DNA from: Corallium rubrum
Taxonomy: Eukaryota > Cnidaria > Anthozoa > Scleralcyonacea > Coralliidae
Direction: 5' to 3'
Length of the DNA: 64,000 bases
Assembly: GCA_964035015.1 (NCBI GenBank)
Contig: CAXIUP010000261.1
Coordinates: 715,741-779,740, forward strand
The first letter of the stretch is position 1. Each line of letters begins with the position of its first letter. Both the position numbers and the translations under genes were made by a program. The notes below the pieces were generated by a model. The model had not been told where the DNA came from. It ran no database searches and worked only from the letters and a program-made list of their open reading frames with translations. Shown here one piece after another: positions 61,463 through 64,000 of the stretch.

Positions 61463-64000
61463 ATCCGCCCGTGCCTTTAAAAATTGAAACTTCACCTTGG
61501 AAAGTATCAAGCGCGATGACGAGCGACGCTGTTTTCACCGTTTGTGAAGTCAACGGAAAACAAGTGACGGCTCTGGTCGACACAGGAGCGGCAGTTACGC
61601 TGATACACCGAGATATTTTCAACAGTTCGAAACGCACAAATACCAAGACACGAGCGGCGACGCGTGCGATCGTCAGAGCAATTAACAGTCCCTTGTCCGT
61701 CCACTTGATAGCAGAAATCGACATTAAATTAGCGGGGATAATTGTCAACCACGAGGTGCAGGTTTGCGACGACCTTGCACAAGATATGCTGGTGGGCACA
61801 GACATCCTTAAGCCGAACAAGGTAATCATCGATTTCGCCACAGGAACACTAACAGCGAAGGGTAAAAAGGACAATTTGATATTTAAACCAAGCAGGGAAG
61901 TGTGCTGAGTAATCGTAGCCGAGTCAATTACAATACCTCCACACTCGATGACGAACATCGTTGGTAAAGTCGACGGAAAGACTTCCGTAGATCACACAAC
62001 CGGCGTTTTGGAACCAGAAACTCGATTTGAAGAACGGTACTCTACCGGAATCCTTAAAGTCGCAGCTACTGTCAAAGATGGAACCATTCCCATCAGAGTT
62101 TTCAATCCACAAACGAAACCTCAACGAATATATCGGGGTAGTACAATCGGACAGTTACACCCACTCTTGGAAGACGAAGAAGAAGATACCCCTTCATCCT
62201 ACAAAGTAATTCACAACAACTTACTATCAGAAACCGTAAATACTTGCTACATGACTACCGCGAAAAACGAGAACCTAAAAGAAGAAATGGCGTCGCTATT
62301 TAAGATAGAAAATCCGAGGATTCCTGAAATCGAGAAAAATCGCGTGTATGACATCCTAGCTCGACACAGCCCCGCAATATCTAGAGGACCGAATGACTTA
62401 GGACGACTCTCAACCGTGAAGCACACCATTGTCACTGGAGATACACCCCCAGTTCGAGTACCACCACAAAGACTTCCATTTCATAAACGCGAAGAAGTTC
62501 GTCAAGAAGTAGAAGTAATGCTAAAGAGTGATATTATTGAACCTTCGTGCTCTCCTTGGTGCTCCCCAGTTGTACTAGTCGCGAAGAAAGATGGCAGTCG
62601 GAGATTTTGTGTGGACTACAGGAAATTGAACGAGGTAACGAAAAAAGATGTCTATCCACTTCCAAGATGTGAGGACACTTTGCATACCTTATCCGGAGCG
62701 GCTTACTTCACACATTTAGACCTAGTTAGGGGGTACTGGCAACTGGATGTGGAAGAAAACGACAACGAAAAGACAGCTTTCTCGACATTAGACGGACACT
62801 ATCAATTTAAGAAGATGCCGTTCGGACTAACTAACGCCCCCGCGACATTTCAACGCGCGATGAACAACGTCTTTCACGGCCTAAATTGGTTAGACTGTCT
62901 GGTCTATCTTGATGACATTGTCGTCTTTGCCCCGACGTTAGAGGAACACCATCGGAAGTTAGAACTAGTACTTCAACGCCTCGAAGAAAGTGGATTGAAA
63001 CTAAATGCGAAGAAATGTCACTTCCTGAAGAAAAAAACGGCATTACTAGGCCACGTGGTGGGTCGAAACGGTGTGTCCACCGATCCAGAAAAGGTCAAAG
63101 TGATAGCATCCTGGCCAGCCCCACACGATGTTTCGAGCCTACGTTCTTTCCTCGGCTGCGTTGGGTATTATCGGCAGTTCATCCCGTATTACGCCGACAT
63201 TGCGGCACCATTATACAAGCTGGAACAGAAAGGTACTGCGTACACCTGGGGTCTCGAATGCCAAACCGCTTTCCAAACTCTAAAACGGAAACTAACAACA
63301 GCCCCAGCATTGGCTTATCCACAATTCGACATACCTTTTATTGTGGATGCGGACGCTAGTAACGTTGGCTTAGGAGCTGTGTTATCCCAAGTTCAAAATG
63401 GGCAAGAAAGGGTTATCGCGTATGCGGCCAAGTCACTTTCCAAAGCAGAAAGAAATTACAGCACAACTAGGAAAGAACTGCTGGCGATGGTGTGGGGTCT
63501 AGAACACTTTGAACCGTACCTCTTGGGAAGGCAATTCGTCACACGCACGGATCATAACGCGCTGAAATGGCTTCGGAACTTCAAGAATCCAAAGGGGCAA
63601 GTAGCACGGTGGTTAGAACGACTGTCAGAGTTTGATTTTACGGTACAACACCGGGCTGGGCGACAACATGGCAACGCGGATGGCTTGTCGAGAATTCTAA
63701 TTACTGAGGACCCGAAGAACAACCCAAATCAACCCCAAGAAGTATCAGCAGTAAAAGCTAAATCGATACCCAGCCAAGATTCTGAATGTGTACTTTCTAA
63801 CGTTGCACAGAGACAAAAAGAAGACCCGGCACTTCGACAAACAATCTCGTGGCTCCACGCTGGAAATCGCCCACCAAGAGAAGAGATTGCTCACGCAGGC
63901 CCCGTTCTTGGTTCTCTGTGGAGTCAATTTTCAAGATTGAAAGTTCTCAATGAGCTTTCTGTATCGCGAGTTTGAGAGCGAAGACGGAAAATCCAAGATT
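61463..64000 (+). pseudogene. pol: Gypsy Pol: protease, RT and RNase H, with an in-frame TGA
   Basis: The aspartic protease has ALVDTGAAVTLIH. A TGA at 61906-61908 splits protease from the rest in the same frame. RT follows: KSDIIEPSCSPWCSPVVLVA, FCVDYRKLNEV, THLDLVRGYWQLDV, MPFGLTNAPATFQ and the catalytic VYLDDIVVF (near 62905). RNase H has FIVDADASNVGLGAVLS and TRTDHNALKWLR. Near 63950 the frame changes once more, and the coding-looking frame runs to the window end before integrase. The TGA could be read through, but nonsense decay is simpler. Confidence 0.92.

Larger units (their letters stand above)
60325..64000 (+). mobile_element. Ty3/Gypsy LTR retrotransposon, 5' part
   Basis: Gag, protease, RT and RNase H occur in Ty3/Gypsy order and run off the window. 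The 5' LTR probably ends near 60530, before GGTGGCAGCGG, a possible primer-binding site two bases further on. Its start might be the TGTAGAATAG near 60325, but the second LTR is outside the window, so this is unproven. Several frame breaks suggest an old or mis-sequenced copy. Confidence 0.85.

Noticed and set aside
1-64000. CRISPR array, tRNA or rRNA genes
   Set aside because: No regularly spaced repeat-spacer pattern and no tRNA/rRNA-like sequence was seen; the repeats found are microsatellites, TIRs and tandem duplications.

Overview
The window looks like AT-rich genomic DNA of an invertebrate animal. Flanking genes are split by GT-AG introns, transposons are nested, and simple repeats are abundant. 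The host gene families and LINE types made me think of a cnidarian or similar non-bilaterian, but that is only an impression.

Layout: (1) 1-170 pentanucleotide satellite. (2) 197-2777, a spliced + strand gene ending in a HECT ubiquitin-ligase domain. (3) 2941-3840, a LINE reverse-transcriptase fragment. (4) 4415-7427, a four-exon minus-strand gene with a transposon-type integrase core; a LINE tail lies in its intron. (5) 7805-7999, a Penelope-like GIY-YIG tail. (6) 8568-43996, a minus-strand LINE (ORF1 plus ORF2 with endonuclease and RT), cut in its RT domain by a 31.5 kb Polinton/Maverick (adintovirus-like) element at 9708-41166. (7) 44309-46636, a spliced minus-strand gene of an uncharacterised family. 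(8) 48-49 kb, microsatellites and palindromes. (9) 50418-55735, a + strand coiled-coil gene with many small exons that ends in an OTU-like protease domain. (10) 57.8-59.8 kb, a tandem duplication of noncoding DNA. (11) 60.3 kb to the window end, the 5' part of a Ty3/Gypsy retrotransposon.

The Polinton is the centre of the window. It has terminal inverted repeats (290 bp at each tip, only two differences seen by eye) and a TCTAT(A) target duplication. It carries the expected core set: DDE integrase, penton-like minor capsid, double-jelly-roll major capsid, adenovirus-type protease, basic core-like peptides, packaging ATPase and protein-primed DNA polymerase B. It also carries about 25 accessory ORFs, among them a Fic-domain protein, a SET-domain protein, a DEDD-exonuclease-like protein and three families of internal paralogues, plus subterminal inverted repeats. 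Many neighbouring genes overlap by ATGA, an operon-like packing.

The copy looks disabled. Polymerase, major capsid, protease and several accessory genes carry in-frame stops or frame changes, while integrase, penton, ATPase, Fic, SET and others are open. Many frame changes sit at homopolymers, and some host genes have similar ones, so part of the damage could be sequencing error. Low TIR divergence beside heavy ORF damage is the main puzzle.
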